Below are positions 7,547-14,846 of a DNA stretch of 64,000 bases, one piece after another. Both the position numbers and the translations under genes were made by a program. Each line of letters begins with the position of its first letter. Positions within the stretch are counted from its first letter, which is position 1. Source of the DNA: an uncultured Oscillospiraceae bacterium (GTDB lineage: Bacteria > Bacillota > Clostridia > Oscillospirales > Ruminococcaceae); assembly GCA_934481355.1 (NCBI GenBank), contig CAKSPH010000006.1, forward strand, positions 1-64,000, given 5' to 3'. A model generated the notes under the pieces. The model saw only the letters and a program-made list of their open reading frames with translations. It was not told the origin of the DNA and did no database searches.

Positions 7547-8974
7547 ATGGCTAACGAACCTGAAATAGATGTAACAAAAGTGGAAGAAGAACACAAAGAT
7601 AATCTGGACGGCTGGGTAGAGGTCAGCTACGACCCGGAGGGCACCACAGCCAACATGATACTCCACGCCCCGCATGGCAGCGGCGCTCATATTTCTGCCC
7701 CGCAGGCAATGGGCGAACTGGTAAGGCGCGGAGTTACCGCCGGAATAGACGAGGAAGCAGTTCACGGAATGGTGGACGGAAAGATATTCGAGGTCCCGAT
7801 CTGCGTTGCAAGGGCTGTACCGGCAAAGCGCGGAAAAAACGGCTCGATAAGCTTCATGTTTGAAAAGAACCGCCTTCCGAAGCCCAAACACGACGAGTTC
7901 GGCGTTGCGGACTACCGCGAGCTGAATCTCATCGTTCCTATAAGGCGCGGCACGGTTATCGCCGAAATAAAGCTGCCCACGCCAGGCGAGCCGGGACTCA
8001 ACATATTCGGCAGACCCATAAAGCCGGAGGCGGGAAAGCCCGCCAGCGTGACGCTCGGCAAGAACACCCTGCTCACAGCGGACGGCAGGAACATCGTTTC
8101 CGCCTGCGACGGACATATCGTCTACGGAACCGGCTGCTTCAATGTTGAAAGCACCGTCACCGTCAAGGCAGACCTCGACATCTCGATAGGAAACATAGAT
8201 TTCTTCGGGGATGTGCTGATTAAGGGCAACGTAATGGAGGGCTTCTCGGTAAAGGCGGGGCGCTCCCTGAAAATAGAGGGCACGGCGTTCAGCGCGGAGC
8301 TCTCAGCCGGTGAAAACATCGTGATAAACGGCGGCGCCATAGGCTCTAAGGTGGACGCAGGCGGCGACGTGAAAATAGGCTTCTGCGAGAATACCGAAAT
8401 AAAGGCGCAGGGCACCGTGGAATCCGCGCAGTTCGCATTCTGCAACGTATTCTGCTACGGAGAGCTCCATGCCAAGGGAAAGACCGGAGTTATCGCCGGC
8501 GGAGTCATAACCTCCATGAAGAACGTGACCGCAGGAGTGATAGGCTCCGAGAAATACACATCGACCGAGATCAACATCGGCGACGGCTCCGTTATCTGCG
8601 CCCGCAAAACCGAGGCAGAGCAGGAACTCGCTGCCGCAACCGATAAATACGAGCAGGCCTCCAAGAATGTGGAATTCCTGAAGCACCGCAAAAAGATACA
8701 GGGAGGCACGCTTACAGACGTGCAGGCGCGCCAGATGAAAACCGAAACTCAGAATAAGGTGTACTTCTCCGTGCGCCGCAAGGACTTACAGGCTTATATC
8801 GCCCAGCTTGAGGCAGACCTGAAGCACCGCGACGACCTCTGCGCGATAGTAAACGGCAAGATATATCCTGGCAGCCACTTCTGCATAAATTATCTTTCTC
8901 TGGATATCACTGATACATTCAGCAGGTCAAAGGTCTGCATAATCGACGACACGGTTCAGGTAGTGCCAATGTGA
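7547..8974 (+). CDS. DUF342 / FapA family protein
   Basis: 475 residues. The first 150 or so form the FapA N-terminal region ('VSYDPEGTTANMILHAPHGSG...'). Residues about 150-340 are glycine-rich hydrophobic repeats ('VTVKADLDISIGNIDFFGDVLIKGNV') that should wind into a right-handed beta-helix, as in DUF342 proteins. Residues about 355-430 are charged and helical, probably coiled coil. DUF342/FapA proteins are linked in some bacteria to flagellum assembly or cell polarity, and a chemoreceptor gene lies about 8 kb away, but no flagellar gene is in the window. The ATG at 7547 is preceded only by a weak GGCGGTG. The gene stands alone behind its own promoter and a leader terminator. Confidence 0.85.
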   Translation: MANEPEIDVTKVEEEHKDNLDGWVEVSYDPEGTTANMILHAPHGSGAHISAPQAMGELVRRGVTAGIDEEAVHGMVDGKIFEVPICVARAVPAKRGKNGSISFMFEKNRLPKPKHDEFGVADYRELNLIVPIRRGTVIAEIKLPTPGEPGLNIFGRPIKPEAGKPASVTLGKNTLLTADGRNIVSACDGHIVYGTGCFNVESTVTVKADLDISIGNIDFFGDVLIKGNVMEGFSVKAGRSLKIEGTAFSAELSAGENIVINGGAIGSKVDAGGDVKIGFCENTEIKAQGTVESAQFAFCNVFCYGELHAKGKTGVIAGGVITSMKNVTAGVIGSEKYTSTEINIGDGSVICARKTEAEQELAAATDKYEQASKNVEFLKHRKKIQGGTLTDVQARQMKTETQNKVYFSVRRKDLQAYIAQLEADLKHRDDLCAIVNGKIYPGSHFCINYLSLDITDTFSRSKVCIIDDTVQVVPM

Positions 8975-8979
8975 TAATT

Positions 8980-9009
8980 CCGCGCGCCTGCGTTATGCAC
9001 AGCGCGCGG
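8980..9009 (+). terminator. Probable terminator after the FapA-like gene
   Basis: Eight-base GC stem CCGCGCGC (8980-8987) and GCGCGCGG (9002-9009). The following sequence TTCGCTTCTCC is only a weak U-tract, so strength is uncertain. Confidence 0.45.
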
Positions 9010-9039
9010 TTCGCTTCTCCTGCGGGCGGGGCATTTTTA

Positions 9040-9210
9040 CATGAAAACCTTGTTTGAGTGAAAATGCGTACAGCACGCCGCCTGGTTATTTCGCTCTGCA
9101 ACATCGTGCTGCACCTCCTCGTAAGGTATACAGCCTTACTTCGTCGGCTTTCATCGCTTTCGGCGCACTCTGCCAGTTTTCACTTTTCAAAACGGTTTTT
9201 AGAGATGACC
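9040..9210. repeat. MITE-like element, family A
   Basis: The left end is eroded ('acatgaaaacc'). The interior 'cttgtttgagtgaaaatg' through 'cgctctgcaacatcgtgctg' and the right end 'cacttttcaaaacggttttt' match the copies at 19385 and 26832 closely. It fills most of the gap between the FapA-like and HD genes. Confidence 0.75.
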
Positions 9211-9246
9211 ATATGACTCTGTAAACGATCCCACGGAGGTGTGACC

Positions 9247-9786
9247 ATGACTGACAAGCGATTTATCCGCACATGGAGCGGTATCTTCTTTTCGCCGCTG
9301 GAGCCACTCCCGGAAAACATAGCTCCGGAGGATATAGCTCACGCGCTCTCCATGCTGTGCCGTGCAAACGGCCATTTCAGGAGCTTCTATTCCGTCGGGC
9401 AGCACTGCCTTGCCTGCGAAGCGGAGGCGGCCGCTTCCGGACTTCCCCGGGAGACCCGGCTTGCCTGCCTGCTCCATGACGCAAGCGAGGCTTATATCTC
9501 CGATATCACACGTCCGGTAAAGCTGGGGCTTCCGGAATACCGCGTGATAGAAAAACGGCTTCAGGACACTATCTACCGGCGCTTCGGCGTTGACCCGGAA
9601 AACGAGGAGATAATGCGCGAGGTCACGCGGATAGACGACGCCATGCTGTATCATGAATTTCTTGCGCTCGGCGGATTCCCGCTGTACGACAGGGCTCCCG
9701 AAAAGCTCACGGAGCCGTGTTTTGATTTTCAGCCGTTCGCCGAAACGGAAAGGCAGTATCTTGACGTTCTGAATATATTACTGTAA
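9247..9786 (+). CDS. HD-domain phosphohydrolase (YfbR-like)
   Basis: 179 residues. The metal-binding HD pattern is visible: 'SVGQHCLACE' supplies the first His, 'CLLHDASEAYISDITRPVK' supplies the HD pair, and 'IDDAML' supplies the last Asp. The layout fits small stand-alone HD hydrolases of the 5'-deoxynucleotidase YfbR type, which remove phosphate from deoxynucleoside monophosphates, though substrate cannot be read from sequence. The ATG at 9247 was preferred over an in-frame GTG at 9241 because GGAGGT (9235-9240) is six bases before the ATG and would touch the GTG. It appears to be a single gene between a MITE-like element and a regulated promoter. Confidence 0.8.
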   Translation: MTDKRFIRTWSGIFFSPLEPLPENIAPEDIAHALSMLCRANGHFRSFYSVGQHCLACEAEAAASGLPRETRLACLLHDASEAYISDITRPVKLGLPEYRVIEKRLQDTIYRRFGVDPENEEIMREVTRIDDAMLYHEFLALGGFPLYDRAPEKLTEPCFDFQPFAETERQYLDVLNILL

Positions 9787-9825
9787 AAGGTATAACGTCC
9801 TGCCCGGACTTTACTTTTCACAGAA

Positions 9826-9853
9826 TTGTAACCGTATTGTAAGAATATTGTAA
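9826..9853 (+). promoter_or_regulatory. Three TTGTAA direct repeats at 11-bp spacing
   Basis: TTGTAA at 9826-9831, 9837-9842 and 9848-9853, i.e. exactly one helical turn apart, ending 11 bases before the -35 box. Such arrays are typical binding sites of OmpR/PhoB-type response regulators. Read on the other strand they are GTTACA/CTTACA repeats, one base from a Pho box half-site. Confidence 0.6.
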
Positions 9854-9864
9854 CCGTTTTGCTA

Positions 9865-9894
9865 TTGAATTTCATGCTGTGTTTGTAGTATAAT
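9865..9894 (+). promoter_or_regulatory. Promoter of the NlpC/P60-like gene
   Basis: TTGAAT (9865-9870), 18-base spacer, TATAAT (9889-9894), directly downstream of the TTGTAA array. Confidence 0.65.
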
Positions 9895-9972
9895 AAATGT
9901 GGACTACTTAATTGCATATCGGCGAATTATACAGCCACATCGGACAAACCTAATGGAAAGGCGGGTGCAGCT

Positions 9973-10581
9973 TTGAAGAATACACTTATCCTTGTACTGT
10001 CGGTCGTCGTCATAGCCGTAGCCATAATTGCAGTTGGCATTTCAATCAGCAAAAACAAGCGCGAAGAGGAAAGTTCCCAGACAGAGAGCACCACTTCCGT
10101 GACAACGCCCGATACAGTGCCGGTGATCCCCCCCACCGAGGAAATACAGCCACAGCCAGTGACGCAGCCTTCGCAGGAGTCCTCCGAGCCGGAGCGTGCC
10201 GAAAACGAATCCGCCGGCGATGTTATCCTCCTCGCCCGCTCGCTGATAGGAACTGACTTCGCGGACGGCGGTGAATCCCCGCAGACGGGATTCGACAACA
10301 GCGGCTTCATTTATTATGTGCTCCGTGAAAACGGCTACATTACCTGCCCGCGCGGAGTTTCAGCACAGTCAGAGTGGGGCACTGAGATCTCATACCCGGA
10401 GCTTGTCCCAGGCGACCTTGTATTCTTCTCCGAGGGCGGCTCTGTTGCTGAATTCGGCGGGATCTACTCCGGCGACGGAGTGATGATCGCCTGCCTTATG
10501 CCAGGCACTCAGGTCAAGGAAGTGAACATAACCACTGACTACTACCGCGGGCATTTCTTCCGCGGCGTGGCAATAAGCTGA
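9973..10581 (+). CDS. Membrane-anchored NlpC/P60-like protein lacking catalytic residues
   Basis: 202 residues. A hydrophobic segment at about 5-24 anchors the protein outside the membrane. Residues 30-80 are a Glu/Ser/Thr/Pro linker that may cross the wall. Residues about 85-202 have the NlpC/P60 fold pattern ('ILLARSLIGTDFADGGESPQTGFDNSGFIYYVLRENG', 'LVPGDLVFFSEG', 'GIYSGDGVMIA'). In active members the motif is FDCSGF, where Cys cleaves cell-wall peptide bonds. Here it is FDNSGF, with Asn at 109. The usual His before GIY is Phe161 and the third catalytic His is Ala173. It is therefore predicted to bind but not cut peptidoglycan. The start is TTG, supported by AAAGGCGGG eight bases upstream. 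Confidence 0.8.
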   Translation: MKNTLILVLSVVVIAVAIIAVGISISKNKREEESSQTESTTSVTTPDTVPVIPPTEEIQPQPVTQPSQESSEPERAENESAGDVILLARSLIGTDFADGGESPQTGFDNSGFIYYVLRENGYITCPRGVSAQSEWGTEISYPELVPGDLVFFSEGGSVAEFGGIYSGDGVMIACLMPGTQVKEVNITTDYYRGHFFRGVAIS

Positions 10582-10628
10582 TTTTCCGGGAGAGGGTCTG
10601 TCTGTACCTCTCCCATACTTTGTTTTCC

Positions 10629-10709
10629 GGGAACCTCTAAAAACCGGTTTGAAAAAGCAGACGGTATTCTATACACATTTTCACTCAAACAAGTTTTTTA
10701 TAGGTGACC
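10629..10709. repeat. MITE-like element, family A, short inverted-orientation copy
   Basis: 81 bp from GGAACCTCTAAAAACC to TATAGGTGACC. Its interior reads 'ctatacacattttcactcaa', the reverse of the other family A copies, with the central part deleted. It ends 16 bases before the GNAT start codon. Confidence 0.75.
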
Positions 10710-10725
10710 TTCTGAAAGGAATCGT

Positions 10726-11271
10726 ATGATTACGCTTACCCCATACATTAAAAAAGACCTCACGCTGTACAAACAGCTTTATCTGACCGCATTCCCGAAA
10801 GAAGAACGCGCGCCGTGGCTTCTCCTGAAACACCGCGCCGCCCAGGGACGCGCGGACGCCCTGGAAGCCCTTGACGATGGAAAATTCGCAGGACTTGCCT
10901 ACGTTGTTACGCTTGACGACATGGCGTACCTGTTCTACCTGGCAGTTGCCGGGGAACAGCGCGGACGCGGAACCGGCGGAAAAATCATCGCCGCCCTCCG
11001 GGAACGCTACCCGGACAAGAGGCTGTTCCTGGCCCGTGAACAGCTCGACCGGACCGCCGCGAACTATCCCCAGCGCGAAAGCCGCCACAGGTTCTACCTA
11101 AAAAACGGCTTCGAGGACTGGGGAACGCTGATAAAGGAGGGACCTGTTACATACGACGTAATGGGAATCGGAAAATCAGTCACCCCGCCGGAATACAAGG
11201 CGCTCATGGCTTCCTGGACAGGAAAGCTCGCAGGGCTTATATTCAGGGCATATTTAACAGAACACGAATAA
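10726..11271 (+). CDS. GNAT family N-acetyltransferase
   Basis: 181 residues. GNAT enzymes move an acetyl group from acetyl-CoA to an amine. Motif A is seen as 'LFYLAVAGEQRGRGTGGKIIAAL' (about 69-91), with RGRGTG as the CoA pyrophosphate loop. 'YLKNGFEDWG' (about 125-134) fits motif B. The C-terminal 45 residues are an extension not needed for the fold. The substrate cannot be told. The RBS is AAAGGA, six bases before the ATG. The mnmM-like gene begins 13 bases after the stop, so the two are probably co-transcribed. Confidence 0.8.
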   Translation: MITLTPYIKKDLTLYKQLYLTAFPKEERAPWLLLKHRAAQGRADALEALDDGKFAGLAYVVTLDDMAYLFYLAVAGEQRGRGTGGKIIAALRERYPDKRLFLAREQLDRTAANYPQRESRHRFYLKNGFEDWGTLIKEGPVTYDVMGIGKSVTPPEYKALMASWTGKLAGLIFRAYLTEHE

Positions 11272-11284
11272 AACGGAGGAAACC

Positions 11285-11860
11285 ATGGACCCAAGGAAAC
11301 ATTTCAGCGCACTCAACATAATACACAGAGTGATAAGCGAAAAGGTACAGCCCGGCGACATCTGCATTGACGCCACCGCCGGCAGGGGAAACGATACGCT
11401 TTTCCTCGCGAAACTGGTCGGAGAAACCGGTCACGTCACCGCTTTCGATATCCAGCAGGACGCGGTAGACAGCACAAGGGAGCTGCTTGCGGCAAACGGA
11501 ATGTCCGGCCGCGCGGACGTGCTGCTGAAAAGTCACAGCGAAATGGACGAAACGGCGGAAGAAAACACTGTTTCCTGCATTACATTTAACTTCGGCTGGC
11601 TGCCCAAGGGCGACCATAACGTATTCACCAACAAATCCACGAGCATTCCGGCGATAGAAAAGGGACTGAAGCTGCTGAAAAGCGGCGGCGTCATGACCCT
11701 GATAATCTACTACGGCAGAGAAACAGGCTTTGAGGAACGCGACGCGCTGCTTGAATACCTCCCTACCATTGACAGCAGCCGCTTCACCGTAATTGAGATG
11801 CCGTTCGTCAACCGTCCCAATTGTCCGCCTATACCGATTCTCATTCTGAAAGATATGTAA
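11285..11860 (+). CDS. mnmM: MnmM/YtqB-like tRNA methyltransferase
   Basis: 191 residues. It is a class I SAM methyltransferase with motif I 'CIDATAGRGNDTLFLA' (about 28-43) and the acidic motif II 'VTAFDIQ'. 'FNFGWLPKGDH', then threonine-rich 'TNKSTS' and 'GGVMTLIIYYGRETG', match the YtqB/MnmM family. MnmM methylates the 5-aminomethyl group of 2-thiouridine at tRNA wobble position 34. One difference is visible: the family's usual 'GH..G' near residue 148 is GRETG here, so the role is likely but not certain. GGAGGA lies four bases before the ATG. The GNAT gene is 13 bases upstream. Confidence 0.75.
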   Translation: MDPRKHFSALNIIHRVISEKVQPGDICIDATAGRGNDTLFLAKLVGETGHVTAFDIQQDAVDSTRELLAANGMSGRADVLLKSHSEMDETAEENTVSCITFNFGWLPKGDHNVFTNKSTSIPAIEKGLKLLKSGGVMTLIIYYGRETGFEERDALLEYLPTIDSSRFTVIEMPFVNRPNCPPIPILILKDM

Positions 11861-11874
11861 GTTTAAGCCACATA

Positions 11875-11903
11875 TTGACATATTTCAGCAAATATGATAT
11901 ACT
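11875..11903 (+). promoter_or_regulatory. Promoter of the zinc-ribbon protein gene
   Basis: TTGACA (11875-11880), 17 bases, TATACT (11898-11903), leaving a leader of about 80 bases. Confidence 0.75.
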
Positions 11904-11990
11904 AAATACCAGGGTATTAACAGAACGCCTCACACAATTTAAACATAGGAAACAAGCACTTCGGTGCGGTATGGTTTAAGGAGAACAATT

Positions 11991-14690
11991 ATGTTTTGTC
12001 AGAAATGCGGCTGCATTCTTACCGAGGGCGCACGCTTCTGTGGAAACTGCGGCGCGGAGATCAGCCCAGCCACAGCAACACCGCAGGAACAGACAGCATC
12101 TCAGGCGGTAACAAACAACGCTCCACAGGGAGCGCAGCCTCAGCCCACGCCCGCTGAGGCACTCATGAACGAATACCATCGCGCGGCAAACGCCCAGTCA
12201 GGGATACCGCAGGATATCCAGCCGGAACGCTATACGGTCCCGGATCCGGTTCCAGAAAAGAAAAAGCGCAGCAAGCTGGTTCCCGGAATATGCATTGCGG
12301 CGGGAGCACTCGTAGTTCTTGGCGGCGCGGGAGCGCTGGTGTACAACCTGAATAAGCCCGCAGTAACGCGAATGATCATGGGCGACGCAAATTATGCGCA
12401 CTCCGTGATGATGAATGCCATAACAGGAGCCGACAGCGCGGCATTTGAGGCGGCTTCACAGCAGGCGCTGAATATGGCTGCCTCTGCGATGAGCTCCGGA
12501 GCCGCTTCGCAGGCGGGAGACATAGTGCAGAACGCAGCAAACGGAGAACTCGGGGCGCTCGACAGCGTTGTAACCGGCAGCGACCCGATGGAGCAGGCAG
12601 GAACTGCGCTCCGTTTCGCGGCTGACTACGCCAACAGAATGACCGGAATGGACGGCGTAAGCATTACGTTTTCCGGCGGTGCGGAGTTTGATCAGGCTGC
12701 AATAGACCGGGCAATCGCTGAAGCCGACGCAGAGGAATACAGGGACAAAATGACCGATTTCATGAAGTCACTGGGTTCCATTGAGTTCACGGCGGCGGAG
12801 AAAAACAGCGGCGGCGCCTATGAATACTCGGCGCGCCTGACCTCCGGCGGAGATACCCTCGGTGAGCTCCAGACGCGTTACGGGCAGGACGGCAGGACTA
12901 CCGTGATATTCCCCGGAATGAGCACCACCGGATTCCAGCTCACTCTTCCGGCGCACACGGAAGCTCAGGAGATACCGCAGTACGATGTGACAAAATTCTA
13001 TGGGAACCTCGCGGCAGGCTTCAGGGAGCAGTTCAGGAACTATGAGATAACCTGCGTTGACGGCTCCGAGCAGCTCGGCACGCTGAAATTCACCGGAATG
13101 ACCGTGCAGATAAAGCTCGACAAGGACGATATATGCGACCTGCTCCAGCTTGTGATTGACACGGCGCAGAATGACGAGGAGCTCGGCAGTTACATAAAGG
13201 CGCTCGCACAGATAAGCGACGAGGAGCTCGCGGACGCTTACAAGGAAATGTCCGAAAGCGTTGCCACTGCCCGTGGAAACTCCGTAAAGGCGGCTGCGGA
13301 GCTCACATTCTTCGTGAATAAGAGCAACACTCCTGTCGGAATTAAGGCAGTGTTCACCGCAAATGACGATGTCAGCGAAACGATGGAATGGCTCACTGAC
13401 GGGCAGAATTCCGAATTCATAGCGCAGACCAGCGACAACGAGCTGTATATCGCGGCGCATACCACAGGCACCTCCGCGGACAGCGGCAACATGGTAATTG
13501 AGATGAACCCCGCAATGCTTCACGGCTCACTCGGCACATTCATGGAATACGCCGAGAATAACGGAACGGCAGTGTTCAATGTGGAGTACTCCGGCGTTGG
13601 CACGGCAAACGTTTTCGGAATGCCGTTCACGGTCGGCACATACAAGCTGACATTCCCGGACGACACAGCAAAGCTCCTGAGCGACGGAAACGCGGAAACG
13701 GAAAAGGCGCTCAGCAACTCAGCATTCACGCTGGATTCCAGAGCGCAGGGCAAGGGTATCTCCTACAACCTGTGCGCTGAGCTGAGCGGATACGGAAAGT
13801 TCACGCTCGGTATGAAGATAGACGAAGCGGCAGGCGAGGTCGCGCCCGTTCCCGGCAGCGAATACAAGCTGCTCAACCCGGATTCCATGACAGAGGACGA
13901 GAGCACGGCATTCCAGAACGACATTCTTTCCTATTACACTGAACTTTCGAAGAAGAACACGCTTGTAAGCTCCATTTTCGATATGGCAACGGTGCTTCAG
14001 GAGATAAATTCCGATTATTCAGACGACTACTGGGACTACCCCGAAGATGACGGCAATGACTGGAGCTGGACAGACGAATCCGAATGGGATCAGACTGACG
14101 AGTCAGACTGGAGCTGGACGGACGAATCAGATGGCTGGAGCGACAGTATACTCCCCACGCCTCAGCTTGAAGCCACTGCGGAAAACGTACAGCACGCAAA
14201 CGAGGTCGCTTCGCTGATAAAGGATACGGCTTCTGAGTTCCTTGCAAAGATGGAAGCGGAGGGCGCGGCTCTCTTGACAGATTCAAATGCAGTCTCGATT
14301 TATTCCTTCGATGGCAACTGGCGGCTCTATTCATACACCATGAACGATCCCAGCGACTGGGCAGACGGTCAGGATCACTGGGGGTTCAACTTCGACCCGG
14401 AAACCCTTGAAAGTACGGCGTCCGGCGACAGCTCAAAGGAAATGCTGGCTTATTTCGAGCAATCGTTCCCTGAGCTGCAAAACACTTTGATGTTGATTTA
14501 TATCGAAAACGGAAAGGTGATCGGCGCGGCGTATGTTCCCGAGGGAATATACAGTAGGCTGAACATTCCGGAGTTAACCGATTTTGAAAACGGCACATGG
14601 GATTACTGCGGCGAGAGAGCGGATCCCGAAATCGACGGCGTAATAAACGGCTGGATCATCGGATTATCTCCGGTGCTCACAAAAAAATAA
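11991..14690 (+). CDS. Large zinc-ribbon membrane protein of unknown function
   Basis: 899 residues from the ATG at 11991, chosen because AAGGAG is seven bases upstream; a longer reading frame has no RBS. The N-terminus is a short zinc ribbon with Cys3, Cys6, Cys17 and Cys20. A Pro/Gln/Ala-rich linker leads to one membrane segment at about 97-119. The rest (about 780 residues) should lie outside the cell. It contains repeated beta-rich segments ('AKNSGG..YEYSARLTSGGDTLGELQTRYG', 'GTAVFNVEYSGVGTANVFGMPFTVGTYKLTF'), and near residue 685-715 a low-complexity stretch of DWSWTDES repeats. A cytoplasmic zinc ribbon with a single membrane span and a large outer domain is common in Clostridia, but no function is established. 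A terminator follows. Confidence 0.85.
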   Translation: MFCQKCGCILTEGARFCGNCGAEISPATATPQEQTASQAVTNNAPQGAQPQPTPAEALMNEYHRAANAQSGIPQDIQPERYTVPDPVPEKKKRSKLVPGICIAAGALVVLGGAGALVYNLNKPAVTRMIMGDANYAHSVMMNAITGADSAAFEAASQQALNMAASAMSSGAASQAGDIVQNAANGELGALDSVVTGSDPMEQAGTALRFAADYANRMTGMDGVSITFSGGAEFDQAAIDRAIAEADAEEYRDKMTDFMKSLGSIEFTAAEKNSGGAYEYSARLTSGGDTLGELQTRYGQDGRTTVIFPGMSTTGFQLTLPAHTEAQEIPQYDVTKFYGNLAAGFREQFRNYEITCVDGSEQLGTLKFTGMTVQIKLDKDDICDLLQLVIDTAQNDEELGSYIKALAQISDEELADAYKEMSESVATARGNSVKAAAELTFFVNKSNTPVGIKAVFTANDDVSETMEWLTDGQNSEFIAQTSDNELYIAAHTTGTSADSGNMVIEMNPAMLHGSLGTFMEYAENNGTAVFNVEYSGVGTANVFGMPFTVGTYKLTFPDDTAKLLSDGNAETEKALSNSAFTLDSRAQGKGISYNLCAELSGYGKFTLGMKIDEAAGEVAPVPGSEYKLLNPDSMTEDESTAFQNDILSYYTELSKKNTLVSSIFDMATVLQEINSDYSDDYWDYPEDDGNDWSWTDESEWDQTDESDWSWTDESDGWSDSILPTPQLEATAENVQHANEVASLIKDTASEFLAKMEAEGAALLTDSNAVSIYSFDGNWRLYSYTMNDPSDWADGQDHWGFNFDPETLESTASGDSSKEMLAYFEQSFPELQNTLMLIYIENGKVIGAAYVPEGIYSRLNIPELTDFENGTWDYCGERADPEIDGVINGWIIGLSPVLTKK

Positions 14691-14699
14691 ATACGATTT

Positions 14700-14728
14700 A
14701 TGGAGCAGCTTACCGCCGCTCCATTTTT
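14700..14728 (+). terminator. Intrinsic terminator after the zinc-ribbon protein gene
   Basis: ATGGAGC (14700-14706) pairs with GCTCCAT (14718-14724), followed by TTTTC. It lies nine bases after the stop codon. Confidence 0.8.
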
Positions 14729-14752
14729 CTGCAATAAATCTTCAGCTGCCTA

Positions 14753-14781
14753 TTGACAAAAACGAAACTCCATGATATAAT
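14753..14781 (+). promoter_or_regulatory. Promoter of the FAD dehydrogenase-xpt operon
   Basis: TTGACA (14753-14758), 17 bases, TATAAT (14776-14781). The leader of about 60 bases contains a small ATACG/CGTAT hairpin but no purine riboswitch core. Confidence 0.8.
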
Positions 14782-14846
14782 TAATAGGTTTGTCAAAAAA
14801 CCGATACGTTTCTAAGGTGTTTTCGTATGAAGAAAGGTTGTTCACT

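Noticed and set aside
9040..9210. Small open frames inside the MITE-like elements
   Set aside because: Frames differ between copies, have no RBS and are broken by internal deletions, so the elements are taken as non-coding.
9826..9853. TTGTAA repeats considered as a CRISPR-like or microsatellite repeat
   Set aside because: Only three 6-bp units at 11-bp steps, directly before a promoter; an operator array explains them better.
14790..14846. TTG start at 14790 for the FAD dehydrogenase
   Set aside because: It lies nine bases past the -10 box and has no RBS; the ATG at 14847 is preceded by GAAAGG.
14790..14846. Purine riboswitch before the FAD-xpt operon
   Set aside because: The leader is too short and lacks the conserved core; only a small ATACG/CGTAT hairpin is present.
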